From Paramacrobiotus richtersi (Eukaryota; Tardigrada; Eutardigrada; Parachela; Macrobiotidae): a DNA stretch of 27,620 nt. Below are positions 1 through 10,830 of the stretch, one piece after another. The notes below the pieces were generated by a model. The model did not search any database and was not told the DNA's origin. It saw nothing but the letters and a program-made list of their open reading frames with translations. The stretch lies in contig JAQGAU010000472.1 in assembly GCA_034698045.1 (NCBI GenBank), positions 1 through 27,620 of the forward strand, given 5' to 3'. The translations under genes and the position numbers were made by a program. Position 1 is the first letter of the stretch, and each line of letters begins with the position of its first letter.

Positions 1-389
1 GACGCACAAACACGGTCAACTTTGCACTTTGTTTGTACGTTGCGCCAATGTTCGTGTTCGCCGTTTTGGTTACCGCAGTTTCTATACTAACTTGTAAGTT
101 GAACTAACAGATCGGAAAAGTCAGCCACAATCTAAATATTGTAACTAAAGCCCTAGTGTTTACATTGACCAAATTTAAACCTTATATTTTCTCTAGCAAG
201 ATGCAGTTAACTCGCTAAAGCGCATGTTTTGTTGGTCGCGCATACTCCTGTTTGATAATTATTATTGTAACACTCGAAAAACGGAAAGACCTGCTTGTAC
301 AGTGTCATGGCCATAGAAGTGCGAACGCTAATTTTTGCTAAAATTCGTGATAATTAACGACAGTTTCGACGAAATTAGCTGCATTTAAT
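1..389. other. Non-coding flank, no gene seen
   Basis: No credible open frame is present. The first 16 bases (GACGCACAAACACGGT) match, with one mismatch, the end of the exon-like module that stops near 9298, so a third module copy may end at the window edge. From about 349 there are TTAATTA-type words; GATAATTAAC near 351 is answered by GTTAATTATC near 408, so the inverted-repeat element that follows may begin here. Confidence 0.3.
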
Positions 390-1418
390 CAGTTTTTATT
401 CACGAAAGTTAATTATCGAGAAGACGGTTAATTACGGTTAATTTAGCGCATTATAGTTAACGACCTGGACCGCTTATCCTGACCGATGCTATATCGCATA
501 GGATTGATAGGAATCACAATTATCTCAGTATAATACGCAAATACTAGTGGAAATATCATGAAACAATACATTGTATTGCATCATGGAAACAACATGGCGA
601 AAGGGCAATGCTTGGCCGATCTCCTATGGACCTGTGGTTAACGGTCAGTGTTTCAGTGACATGGAAGGTGAACCATCTACGACAACACGTTCACACCACT
701 GAAGCCGAGTACATAGTTGTAATCTGCTCAGCATCCAAGCCACCCCCATAGCTTCGAACGAGACAAACTCTCAAGCAAGGACAGACAACTTTACATGTTC
801 GCCGCTATAAGCTCAAACGATTCGAGCTTGTTTTTGCCTCAGGAACTGGATGATACTGTGTGGAACTGGCAACGCGAACAACATGGAAGAATTCGGTATT
901 AACTAGAACGAAAGCGACAACAGCGATCTAAGCGACTTTGATACAGAAGACGACGCTAAAGTACAGGAAACGGCGATGTAGTACAAATGGTTATGCGACT
1001 CTGTTTTCCGCGGCCTTTTTTTACGATGTCCAGCGATCTGGAGTAGTTCTTTCATCAGAAAACAGAACAAAAGAATGGCGCTATAAATTCAGCAGCAATA
1101 GTCCTTCCTATTCAGTGAGGAAGAACTTCCGCGACAGGGCGGAACTCATTGACGCTCGTCGCTGTATGGTGATTCAACCGTGACTGCGCGAAACGAGTTT
1201 CCGCAGGTATTTGCGTTTTGAGATATGTATATGCGATACAGCAATGTAGCATCTAGAATAAATGGCTATAGATCTTTAATTACAGTTAGCTATCTCTACA
1301 TCATAGCGGAAATGTTGTAAATTAACTATTTAATCAACCGCGAAACTGCGCTAAATCAACTACAGTATCAATCAACTACAGTTTTCGCGGCAATTAATTT
1401 TCGTGAATAAAAAACTAT
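390..1418. repeat. Old inverted-repeat DNA element, about 1 kb
   Basis: The left arm (about 390-470, containing TTTTTATTCACGAAAGTTAATT) is matched in reverse complement by the right arm (about 1336-1418, containing AATTAATTTTCGTGAATAAA). The similarity continues inward over roughly 80 bases, both arms passing through a TTAGCGCA-like word. The space between holds a broken plus-strand frame: ATG at 882, stop after 7 codons, then an acidic Asp/Ser/Glu-rich stretch, another stop, and an open run to 1183. Acidic starts like this occur in several DNA transposases, but no transposase motif was found. Target-site duplications could not be placed. I read it as an ancient, inactive MITE-like or DNA-transposon relic. 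The inverted arms are directly visible; the family is not known. Confidence 0.5.
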
Positions 1419-3064
1419 AGTTAACTTTGCCGGAACGTTGATTGTAGCGAATATTTATTCGCGCAAATTCGGGTGACCATTCCCTCTACCAGTATCCCTT
1501 TCTTGTACTTTCAACTTAAAGTGCGAAAATCCCAACCTCTCGTACAGCGTTAAGGTTTTCAGTTGAACAGTGGTGGTATTACTCTTCCGCTTTCCGTCTG
1601 ATATAACTTACGTTTGCCAGATTTCGGCCGAAAGTATTTCCTGATAGTGCTTTGATCGGACCAGGGGCCAAACTAATCTTCTTTTATCTCTTGGTATCGG
1701 GTGAACTTGCGAGGTACTCACAATACAAAATTTTACTTCGTCGCTGATATCTAAGACCTATCAGCAGTTGCTGGAGTTGGTCGTTCCGAAGGTAACGACA
1801 ACTCGAGGTGGTGCCAAAAATCGCGTGACTTGTAACTCATATCATCTATTGCGCGTTACTCCGCCACGTCGAATCCGACCGAAAGCAGTAGAAAGCTGAC
1901 TGCTAGACAATTCCGAAAACACAAAACGCATTCGACTGCGAGCTAGCGCAACCGCTAAAGCAAGTATAAAGGTTTATTTTTGTACTTGTTTGTTAACTGC
2001 ATGCAAACGTACAATTCATAGCATTTTGATGTAAAATTTAAATGGCATAAACTGCAACTGTCAGCACGCGATAAGCCCCTCACAATCCAAGAACTGTGGA
2101 TGTGTTGCATTGCCCTACAACGTTACGTTCCCAGCTCACTAACCCAGGTTTTCATAATACTGAAAGCTGCAGGCTTACTCTTTCGTATAACTAGTAAACC
2201 ATTCTCTCGGATGCACATCACATGCTGTGAAGCGAAAAAAAATATAAAATTAATGTAGCTTGAATTAATTATAGCGAACCGAATTTCATGGGGATATTCT
2301 GGCAGACGGCAGTGATGAAACTGTTTTCAGGAAGTTTGTTACAACCGTAACTGAAACTTTGGTAGAAAATATCATCCAAACATATGCACTGTGAAAGACC
2401 AGTTAGGCGCAACAAAATTCAACGTCACTTACCGGGAGCACTTGCAGATGACCCATCCGCCGCGACGATTCGCAGTGTATTTGTGTGTATATGCATCCGA
2501 TCAACAATTTGAATTTAGCAACAGAACGGACGTACCCAAACAGTCAAAGCAATTAACAATTAACAATGAAGAACTTAACCAGCAGTCTGAAGCAAATACA
2601 AATTATTGTGGTGACAGTCTCCAGTTACCGTATAATAACCATGGGCGAATTTAACTCATCCGGGCGGGAGGGGCCCTACAAATCCGGGAACCCGGAAACC
2701 CAGCGGGAAGGTAACAGAAGTATTGATCTAAAACTGCTTTATTTTTGGCTGTCACAGTCTGACGGCCATGCGTTCTCGTTCTGAAATTTTTCTGCGAATG
2801 TTTAGTTTGACATAATGGACCATGGATAGAAGCGCGCGAAGCGCGAAGCCATCGAACAAGTTCGTCAGCGCATTTTGGAAAATTCCCGTAAAAATTCAAA
2901 TTTTCGTTCATTTGCATAGCTCAAACCGGAACTGTAACTGAAATCTTCCCGACCGGTAATTTTACTATTTTTGCCGGCTGTCCGTTGCCGGCCAGGAACT
3001 GGACTTACGAGATTACGAAATCGGGCCAAGCTGTACTTCCAGATTTTACAAACGGAACAGCGGT
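1419..3064. other. Intergenic, no gene recognised
   Basis: Open frames here (for example at 2391-2654 and 2566-2784) are short, overlap in different frames and have no recognisable motif. A small GC-rich patch near 2660-2705 carries repeated CCGGGAACCCGG-like words, and 2830-2850 carries a short GCGCGAAGCGCGAAG repeat. I see no RNA gene or promoter that I would defend. Confidence 0.4.
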
Positions 3065-3651
3065 ACCTCGCAAACGCCCTTACTGGGGCCTGTGCAATGC
3101 AAAAAAATCATAATGGAGCCACCCAATATGACTGTGGTTTTTAACAGCTCTATTTGAAGAACCTTCCACAAAATAACGCTACCATAGAAAGGTTAGTCCG
3201 AATTGAGTTGGTAGGAGTCTGGAATTATTAAGGAAGGGAGAGTAAAATACGAACATTGAATATAATGAAATATATAAATCTCGTCAAGGCTATTGGTGAC
3301 AGTTTTCCCATAACCGTAAAATTAGTCCATTTCAATGAGTTTATTCAAAAGAAGAATTATTTTACCTTTATGGGAACAATAACACGAACAGTCGTAACGA
3401 GATTTACATACATATTCATAAAATTGAAAATATTCACGACATTAAAAATTCTCGTATTTTACTCTTCCGTCTTTAAAGATTTACCATTCCGGCCAGCTCA
3501 GTTTAGATCAATCTTTCTATGGTACTTGTCAGTGCTTTATTTTTCGGGTATTCTTTTTAAAATAGAGCCGTTAAAAACCACCTTGAAAACGGGTGGCTCC
3601 ATTATGATTTTTCGGCTGTGCACAGGCCCCACTAAAGGCGTTTGCGAGGTA
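3065..3651. mobile_element. Palindromic foldback (MITE-like) element
   Basis: The left half from GTACCTCGCAAACGCC (about 3065) is the imperfect reverse complement of the right half ending GGCGTTTGCGAGGTAC (about 3651). Outer landmarks are AATCATAATGGAGCCACCC near 3106-3124 against GGGTGGCTCCATTATGATT near 3592-3610. Matching continues inward through TACCATAGAAAG, then AGAGTAAAATACGA, then AAATCTCGT, then TCCCATAA. The centre falls near 3340, so each arm is roughly 285-295 bases with a loop of only about 25-30 bases. The 180-codon open frame across it (3256-3798) is very probably an accident of the palindrome. No transposase and no clear target-site duplication were seen, so the superfamily is open. 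Confidence 0.75.
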
Positions 3652-3972
3652 CTGCAGGTTCATGAAAGATATGGTTTGCTGTTGCTAAAGGGACTGCTTT
3701 CGTTGTCAGTTTTCAGCGCTAACCCCGATACAAACCATATCACCCGGACCCCGGCATCAATTAAAAAGTTGAGTACAGACAAGACATTGATAAACTGATT
3801 ACCCGGCACATTTTCTGTGATCATTACATTTTGCAAGGCGATCAGCAACGTCCCGTTTCCACGTGAAAAAAAAGGGCGCAATCTTTTTTTGCATAGTATC
3901 TAGTAAAATTTTACGACATAAAAGCTCGAAAGCTATCACACTATCAGTAATGATTTAATTACAACGGCAATA
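3652..3972. other. Intergenic next to the foldback element
   Basis: GATATGGTTTG (near 3668) and CAAACCATATC (near 3732) form an 11-base inverted pair about 50 bases apart. A 73-codon minus-strand frame (3660-3881) contains LNFLIDAGVRVIWFVSG, which superficially resembles a strand-loop segment of serine carboxypeptidases, but no flanking catalytic motif supports this and I do not call a gene. Confidence 0.3.
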
Positions 3973-4008
3973 CCAAGTTAGAGTACAATATCTTGTACTC
4001 TATCTTGG
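3973..4008. repeat. 36-base near-perfect hairpin
   Basis: CCAAG-tt-AGAGTACAA-tatc-TTGTACTCT-at-CTTGG: arms of 5 and 9 base pairs separated by a 2x2 mismatch, closed by a 4-base loop. It stands alone with no U-tract and no adjacent gene. It could be the core of a small foldback element, a structured RNA, or an operator-like dyad; nothing here chooses between them. Confidence 0.6.
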
Positions 4009-4371
4009 CAATACTTCCGTGCCATCAACTGCAGAGAAGTTTTGCGAAGCATGTAGTTGTGCAAATTTCTCCAAGTGAAGTTGTGAAAGCAATCCACTGT
4101 TCGTCAGTTTAAAATATCTGCGGATTGTACCGATTCGTATTTCGCATAATTACGAGACAGATTTCGAAAGTGTCAGTGATATACAGATAGCTTAATTTCT
4201 GAGTAACTTACCAGTACTGATTCGTGCCCTTACATGAGCTACATATGGTCGGTCTGCTGCAGTTTGATACCGGCATACAGCGCCGAAACTGGTGAGACGA
4301 ACAGAACATAAATGGATTTTCTGCCGCGCTGGAGCAAGTTTAACGCTTGCAAATCTGCTGTACATTACTGA

Positions 4372-4440
4372 CAATACTCCCCCCTTTGGTATCATTGAAC
4401 GATAAGCCGGTTGAGTTTACCAATACTCCCCCCTTTGTAT
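4372..4440. repeat. Direct repeat pair CAATACTCCCCCCTTTG(G)TAT
   Basis: CAATACTCCCCCCTTTGGTAT at 4372-4392 and CAATACTCCCCCCTTTGTAT at 4421-4440 differ by a single G and start 49 bases apart. A run of 11 C residues follows at 4487-4497, just after two GGTGCCCC words. The pair may be the edge of an old insertion or a local duplication. Confidence 0.6.
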
Positions 4441-5938
4441 TTTTGAGGAACCCGATTTCGTAAAATGTCCGGGAGGTGCCCCGGTGCCCCCCCCCCCTTA
4501 AATTCGCTCCTGCCGTATATTATAATTAATGTATAATAGTTACGTCCATCATCTGTCGTATGCCATTGCAAAAAATCAACGAACTCATGCAGTTCCAGTA
4601 ATATATCCAAAAACCTTGTAATGGATGGCAAGATTGGTTGCTACGCTACTTCAACAGCAATCTAAAGCAAAGTGTCCAGCATTCTGCATATTACAAGTTA
4701 CAACAAACTTCAAAGCCAATGATGCACAACCCGAAAAAGAATGTTAGACTGAAGCAACCTCAGCACACAGACTGTAGGTATCTTCACCGGAAATCGATAC
4801 AATAATGTTTAAGGACGAAGAAACATTATCGCAGGGTTGCATACGTATCCCAACAATATGTACAGTACGGTCATAGTTACAATCCACAAGCATTGATTAT
4901 TGTGCATCTATTAATGCATATTTCCACAGGGTAACGAAATGTTATAATAAAACTTACTGCAGAAATCGGTTTACTATATGAAGCGTATTCGAATGTGATC
5001 CTTGTTTGGTTTGGGAGCTAACCAAGCGGGCTATCTGACACAGCATCATTTTCGGGATATTAGTTGCAGTGGGATAGGTAGGATCTAATAAACAAGAACT
5101 CGAGGAATACATGCGTTGTATGCAGACCATTTTTGGGCATGTAAACACCCCATGCATACTGTACATACATCTTGATGCATAGCTTCACAGTTAGATGACA
5201 ATTCATGACATGTAACAGATATTAATTATTGTCCGGATGTTGTCACTTTCTGTTCCGTTTAACTGAGTTTAGCGTCCATTACAATCAGCGAAAGTCAGTA
5301 ACGGCGCATTTACAACAATCGAATACGAGATGATACGAGACACTACTACTGTATAATGTGGACATATACGTTCCGCTGACGAGAAATACCTAGGTCTAGC
5401 AAATTTTCTCTTACAATTGTTAAGAATGTTGCAGTTTTAAGAGCACTTTGTTGCATCATTCTCACGAGCATAAACATGCCCAACCTGCATCTACGCTGAA
5501 CGCATTTAAAACGTCATGCTGACGCTACTTTCGTAATGGTAGGTACATAACTTGTGCTGTGACTGCTGTCTTGTATACTTATGCTTTACCAAGGTTTTCT
5601 ACGATCATGAAAACGAAAACCTATAAAAAGATGTTTTTTGGGCAATGAAGCAGATCGGAGTTTCATGCGACGCCATGTGTTTTGGTAATGTCGCGTGCGC
5701 GTTCTACTGCATTGTCTATACTACACAATCATGTAGATATCGGACTTTTAACTCAAACCAAGGGCAACAGATGTACATAGCTACCAAGGAGAATAACCAA
5801 GCAAGTCCTCAGTACATGTCCTAAAGGCTAAAGCAGACTGCAGTAATCAGAAACAACAGTAACCATTTAATGTAAGGTTGGTTGTTCACGTAATTACGTA
5901 TTATCCAGCACCAACAACTAAATCCATTTCGACCTCAC
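4441..5938. other. Intergenic with a dispersed short repeat
   Basis: No gene recognised. GATTGGTTGCTACG at 4632-4645 recurs at 15258-15271, and in slightly altered form at 16367-16379, marking a small dispersed repeat. Other open frames here (for example 4954-5166 on the minus strand) show no motif. Confidence 0.35.
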
Positions 5939-6006
5939 TTCCGACTACAGCAAAGATACAGATATCATCAGCGGATGTCTGAAATCTTGCCAAAAACGGA
6001 AGCAAA
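5939..6006. repeat. 68-base dispersed repeat, copy A
   Basis: This aligns without gaps over 68 bases to 25389-25456, with 9 mismatches by hand count (about 87% identity). Conserved blocks include ATGTCTGAAATCTTGCC and CGGAAGCAAA. Both copies are in the same orientation, 19.4 kb apart. The surrounding bases do not match obviously, so these look like fragments of a larger interspersed family. Confidence 0.7.
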
Positions 6007-7600
6007 TACGAGGATGTATGACTGTCTCTGGAATGAGCTTTTAGCCAGAGATCCCAATGTGCGGCTGTAATAAGACGTGTTACCAAAAATGCAGACATTT
6101 GCTTGAAGGAAATATAAATAATGTCTGTCATTTGTGGCTGTTGTGAATAATTTTTTGTTCTATCAGCGATATGAGAAGACGAAGTTTTTCGAGGATGATT
6201 CTGCCCTGGTCATGCGGAATTCTTCCAAGAATTTTTCGGATTTTTCGGAATTTGTTTGTTATTCTGTCAGTCTCCTCAATTACAGATATTGTGATCAACG
6301 CATCAAAAGTAATAAATTTTTTCTTTTCATTTTTCGGATCAGCAGAAATTTGCGCTGAAGAATATTCTGGAATGGAGGGACAAAATATCTCGAGATATAG
6401 ATAAAAGCTCGTACTGCATTTATGTCTTTTACTGTCTAAAGTTTAATACCTTTCGATGTTACTCTACGACATTTACAAGAAGTTACGAGAACCACGACAT
6501 CATTCTTTTCTCTTAAAAAGGAACTGCTTTCTGGCCCTTTCGGCAGTTGTCGCATCATAAAACGGATATGACAATTGAGGAACGTTTAGGCCCTAGTGCG
6601 AGCAGTGGTATTAATCTATCTTATAATGGATCTTATTCGAAATTTCTCGAAAGTCCGAACCCCACAAGTATTATCTTTCCTGTGCACCTTCCACGTGAGT
6701 TCCAAAGTTACAGGCGGCGAAAAGTTTGCTTCCAATAGCCCTGCTCTGCTGATCTAGATCTGCATGCGTGTGCTGCATCTGCTTGATATGTGGGCCCGAA
6801 GTCGACGAGGATTTGATCACAGCCGGAAGTCCCAATCTATGATGGTTCGGTTTAGTGAATCAACCAGCCCTATCGTCGATCTCATCAGTGAAATAGGCGG
6901 CCTTGGCCCAGCCTACTCTGGTTCTAAAGGTATCGAACAAACGAGAATTCGCATCCGCTTTTTCGACAGAATGTTCGGCAATCTGTCGGCAACTGTAGAG
7001 CGGGGTTGGAATTAACCGATACCCTGACCAACAACGCTGGATGATCATCTGCGTTTTCTTCTAATTAAACATAGAATAATAAGTGCAAAAAGCACGGTTC
7101 GCTCTGTGGTACCAGTATTAATATTAAGTACAGCAGTTTTATTGGTACGTATGATGATCAGGCAATCGCGTTCTTCGGTGTAGAACATCCATAATACCCA
7201 TACAGGTATGCCTCAGGAGTGATCAAAATCATGAATGATATTCGTGCCGACATTCTGAAGGTCGCGCTTTGTTTTGCACGTGTACGAGGCACTTTAAACG
7301 GACAAATAGACCAATTACGGCTTGCAGTGTATAAAAATGACATGCACGACTTGCACGCTCAGTGCCAGACAGAAATGGCTAATTCTGTCAGAACAGCAAA
7401 TGTTCTGCTGTTCTTTTTATTTTCTCGTAACCGTGGTTTATAAACGTCCCAGGTCAAAGCTGTTCGGTTATTGCGCAGAATGTGGAAGAAACGCCGGTCA
7501 TGCAGAACCACGAAGGTATTACGGCCGGACTTAAAGAGGGAAAGGACAATGTTGACTGGGCAACATGCGAGTAATGGTCTTCCGTTGATCCATGCGGCGC
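6007..7600 (+). other. Unrecognised short open frames, no gene called
   Basis: Several plus-strand frames stay open for 60-85 codons (6547-6738, 6764-7015, 7219-7443) and follow one another upstream of the first P-loop family copy, so they may be decayed parts of the same element. None carries a recognisable motif, and some overlap in different frames. The 6764-7015 frame contains a hydrophobic SPIVDLISEIGGLGP stretch. I record the run because its strand and position match the coding-like material after it, not because I can name it. Confidence 0.25.
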
Positions 7601-7629
7601 GTGCAAAACCCAACCATGCGAAAAACCCT

Positions 7630-9057
7630 TTTGCGATTGCTACCGCATGTATGGGTTAAGCCTGGTTGCGGTAAATCACTGAAAACGTTTCCCATTTCTC
7701 TTTGAAAAAGTAACCTTTATTCGTGAATAGAATAGTTTGGTTTCAGTACGAGAGTCGCAACACCTTGAAATCCCATCCCCTCCAATAAACGAGTTTACTT
7801 CAGGAGCTTAAGCATGTATACGCCGTTGAGCAGCGCGAAAAAGCAAACGCTTTTCCAACCAGAAAAGCTTCTCCAATAAATACGGACACAACAAATGCCT
7901 TGGCCTGATGTCTAGTGCAGTGTGAGAAGTCTTTGGACCGTTTTTGCATTCGTACTCAAGCTAAGGAATAGTAGGCTATTGAAAAAAGTTCCGCGGTCCG
8001 AAGCGTTCACAATTCATACTCAGCGTATTCGGCCGAACGTTTAACGAAGAACTGCTGATCCGCGGTCTTCACATAAAGACACCTGCTTTTAAAACCAATA
8101 ACGCCTGACGCTGCATCGAGCTAAAGTATTTATTGAACTTGAGGAACTAGCCGGACCCTTAGAGGGGCTGCGGAACCAGGTCGCTGACTCGCAACCTACT
8201 CATCGTAGCGCAAACTAAAACGATCCGTATTTGAACCGGACGGACTACATAAATAGGACGGCAGATCGCCCAGTACACCGAAGACTAGGGTTCGTGGCAT
8301 CGTCTTTGAAACCGGACCGGTCATCAAGGTGTCCAAGCAGAAGATGGAAGAGTGCAAGAGCAACTTTGCCGAAATTACTGACAGGCCGGACGATTATGTG
8401 AAGGCTTTAAAGGCATGTTGGCGCTTTTGGATGGCGACAAAAGCTACATGCAGTAACTTTTCTGACCCGGGATGGTAAAAGCGGTGTCGAAAAAGGCAGC
8501 GTTCGGGAAAACGCTGTATCCCGCTGAGTGTCAAGACGCTTAGCAGCGTCTTAAAGCTGATCATGAGTCCTGGGTCTTCGTTCAGACGCGAAAGAGGGGA
8601 GAGCTGGAGCTGACAGCTGTCGTTCGCGGAAGTTCCCTATCAGAGATACCTTCCGCAAATACCGCCATCAGTGTGGACGCTGAAGGTTGGCAGAGATGGC
8701 AAAGTTGAATATTCCGTTCTACTGCCGTCTCGAAAGTTGGGACCAGAACTAGCGTTCTTGTGAACGGCGCTGCATTTCTGACACCGTATGACGTAAGCAG
8801 TAACAGTGATGACTCTAGCTAGCAGTATAGTTATTTCCGCAGAAGTGATAAACATGACGTAATGGTGGATCAGCTTTGTATCCGGCTTAAAGCTAGTCAA
8901 AGATCTGTTCAAAGGTTCATAATAGAACGTACCTGCATAGTTGTATGTGCCCCTGCGACCAAATATGTCCAAATTCTACCGGAAAAGCGGAAGTGCATCG
9001 ATATAATCACCCATGATCCGGATACATTCGTACGAACAATTATTCATATCCGTCGGT
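7630..9057 (+). pseudogene. P-loop family, copy 1 (decayed, longest)
   Basis: Function unknown. The piece begins with a Walker A motif: codons at 7661-7678 read PGCGKS. It aligns at DNA level with copy 3 (about 26060-26740) and, in its second half, with copy 2 (9427-9990). Shared blocks include GATGGAAGAGTGCAAG-like words (about 8341), TGGCGCTTTT (8420), AAAGCGGTGTCGAAAA (8479), and an ATGATCCGGATAC-type word (near 9011) shared with copy 2. Frame-breaking stops and indels are scattered throughout, so it cannot encode one protein as it stands. It carries about 370 bases (7820-8220) and about 310 bases (8630-8940) that are absent or reduced in copy 3; copy 2 also lacks the second. It could be a transposon or virus-derived NTPase/helicase gene; a Walker A alone does not decide. 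Confidence 0.5.
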
Positions 9058-9082
9058 AGGACGTCACTCGTACAGTTTCCGA

Positions 9083-9298
9083 CTGCATTATACCGCATTA
9101 ATTTTTTTCTTATTTTTTCTTCTGCATACTCCCGGAACTAAGTCCGTCAACAACAATAACCTTTTCAATAGATTCCTCTCCGGTGAGGTGAGCAAGAGCT
9201 TCAAGTTAGCGAGAACAGCCAAAGCAAAATCACTAATTTTAAAGGTGATTCTCAAGCGCCTGTCGGAGCTTAACCAGCGCGGACGCACGAACACGGTA
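9083..9298 (+). pseudogene. Exon-like module, copy A (RFLSGE)
   Basis: A plus-strand open stretch containing NNLFNRFLSGE and a Lys/Arg-rich tail ending RGRTNT. It is preceded by a long T-rich tract and an AG, and followed by ACG|GTAAAT, a plausible 5' splice site. A diverged second copy with the same architecture lies at about 19175-19373 (NIFSRFLSGEE, ending ACG|GTAAGT). Conserved polypyrimidine tract, coding core and donor suggest a duplicated exon with flanking intron. It sits directly after P-loop copy 1 and before an AT-rich tract. The protein family is not recognised. Confidence 0.4.
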
Positions 9299-9426
9299 AA
9301 TATTTAAAAAATCAAACAGAAAAAATTGAAAAATTTATATAGAAAATATTATTAATAACTAAAATCGACAATATAGATAAGTTAATTTGGATATATATTA
9401 ATAAATTAATAAAAAATAATAAATTA
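9299..9426. other. Very AT-rich tract, intron-like
   Basis: About 128 bases almost entirely A and T, starting at the GTAAAT donor of the module above and running to TTAGCTTCCAAG, where P-loop copy 2 begins. The tract after module copy B (19374-19583) is similarly AT-rich, and both share a TAAATCAAA/AAAATCAAA-like word soon after the donor. It may be an intron remnant. Confidence 0.4.
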
Positions 9427-9990
9427 GCTTCCAAGCAGCGGATGGAAGAGTACGAGGGCAACCTTGCCAAGATTACAGAAGGCCAGACTGCGTGAACGCT
9501 TTAAAATATCTTGGCGCTTTTCTGATGGACTTCTCGAATGGCGACAAAAACCCACTACAAGAACTGTTTTGACTAGTCCGAGATGGCAAAGCGGTGTCGT
9601 AGAAAGCTGCGTTACGAATAATACCCGTATTTCACTGAGTTTCGGAGGTTCGGCAGCGCGTTAACGCTGATCGCGAGTCCGAGGTGCACGTTCAGACACT
9701 GCAGGGGGAAGAGTTGACAGTTCATATCCTTTGCAACTAAATATCTTCACATCCCACCAGAAGAGCGGACGTTTATCGATAACATGACCTAAGATCCGGA
9801 TACGCTTGTACCTGATTATATTGAAGATCTGATGGGGAAGTCGGCCAAGCACGCGTCTGAACGTTTCCCTTGCACAAACGATCACAAGCAACAAGTCCGG
9901 GTAGATAGATGTCCCTGATATCAGTTTTTTTCATCCGATGCTAGAAGGACTTGTGGTCTGTTATCTGGTCAATGCTCCAGCCATCCAGTG
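9427..9990 (+). pseudogene. P-loop family, copy 2 (5'-truncated)
   Basis: It starts abruptly at CCAAGCAGCGGATGGAAGAG, internal to the family, and has no Walker A. It aligns well with copy 3: GGGCAACCTTGCCAA, TGGCGCTTTTCTGATGGACTT and ATGGCGACAAAAA are shared exactly or nearly so. The tail (GAAGATCTGATGGG near 9825, GATGCTAGAAGGACT near 9938) also matches copy 3 at 26719 and 26850. Several indels and stops break the frame. The tail after 9990 does not match. Unknown function; a dead fragment. Confidence 0.5.
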
Positions 9991-10499
9991 TATTAAAATT
10001 TCTCAAATTTCGAATTTAATTTAGTCGTAATACATGAAGGCACAAGCAAAAAAAAAGACGGTTACCCTCGACGAATCAATCTGGAATACCGGAAAAGAAA
10101 GCCACGAGAAGTTACGCATGAAAAACTAGCGCGCGCGACGATCCTTTGCATTTTGCATCTACAATAATTTTGCGGAATTTGGGAAGCGAAACCTGTTTCA
10201 GGCTTACCTCAGATTATGATATCGTTTGTGGCCTTCGCGTCTATGCTGTACTGACTGTAATCACTGACAAGGAGTGCAAGTTTAACATAAGCGTCACTTG
10301 TTATCAGAGAATGGCATCCAGGAGATGGTTAGTGATCCCGGTGTCGAAGTTTTGTGCCCATATCTGCCGAATTCGAGCCTGTCGTCTTTGGCCTAGGTGC
10401 CCCGTATTCAGTAAGACGACCACAGAAAACCACTGACAAAAGGGCATCCTCAGCTACCAGCCTACCATTGGGCGAGGTGTTTCGTTAGGCGCATTCAAG
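9991..10499. other. Intergenic, small frames only
   Basis: A 31-codon ATG frame at 10034-10129 is lysine-rich (AKKKTVTLDESIW). A longer run at 10146-10436 is open but without motif. Neither is supported strongly enough to be called a gene. Confidence 0.25.
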
Positions 10500-10830
10500 A
10501 ATGCCCTCCCGATCAGGAATCGGGAACAGAAGTATCTTCCAAGACACAGACAAGTATCCCGATCAAGAACAATGCAGTGACCGCGCATGTAAGCAGCACT
10601 TCCGCTTTCACAGCCAGGTATCCATGAAGAAAATGGTCTCATGGCAGCGGTCGCGACTGCAACCGGAAACGATACAAGCAAATCTCTGCTTGCTGTCTTG
10701 GCTGAAAAATGATTTAATTGACCTTTAGTTAGAGGCAACTGAAGACGCGAGCGACGATGTAATAGTTGACCCAGAGCTCAACCACGATAACTGCGAAGAC
10801 TCACAGTCTGAATAAAAAACGGTTCCACGC
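10500..10830 (+). pseudogene. Possible hAT transposase C-terminal relic
   Basis: The frame at 10501-10728 ends with SRLQPETIQANLCLLSWLKN. This resembles the conserved end of hAT-superfamily transposases, where the dimerisation region reads roughly R-x-x-L-x-P-E-T-[VI]-x-A-L-[IL]-C-L-x-x-W-L. The bases just upstream resemble the preceding conserved block but appear frameshifted. After an in-frame TAG (10726-10728) the frame reopens into an acidic tail (EATEDASDDVIVDPE) with a second stop at about 10815. No RNase H-like catalytic DDE residues or terminal inverted repeats were found, so this is at most a decayed end of an element. The match is by eye on about 20 residues. Confidence 0.4.

Noticed and set aside
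3256-3798. 180-codon plus-strand frame
   Set aside because: It spans the loop and right arm of the palindromic element, with a Lys/Ile/Phe-rich composition typical of translated AT-rich DNA. The left arm carries the same bases in reverse, so there is no coding constraint to infer.
3660-3881. Minus-strand frame resembling a serine carboxypeptidase segment (LIDAGVRVIWFVSG)
   Set aside because: Only about 15 residues look similar. The catalytic Asp and His contexts expected downstream are not present, and there is no neighbouring exon that fits.
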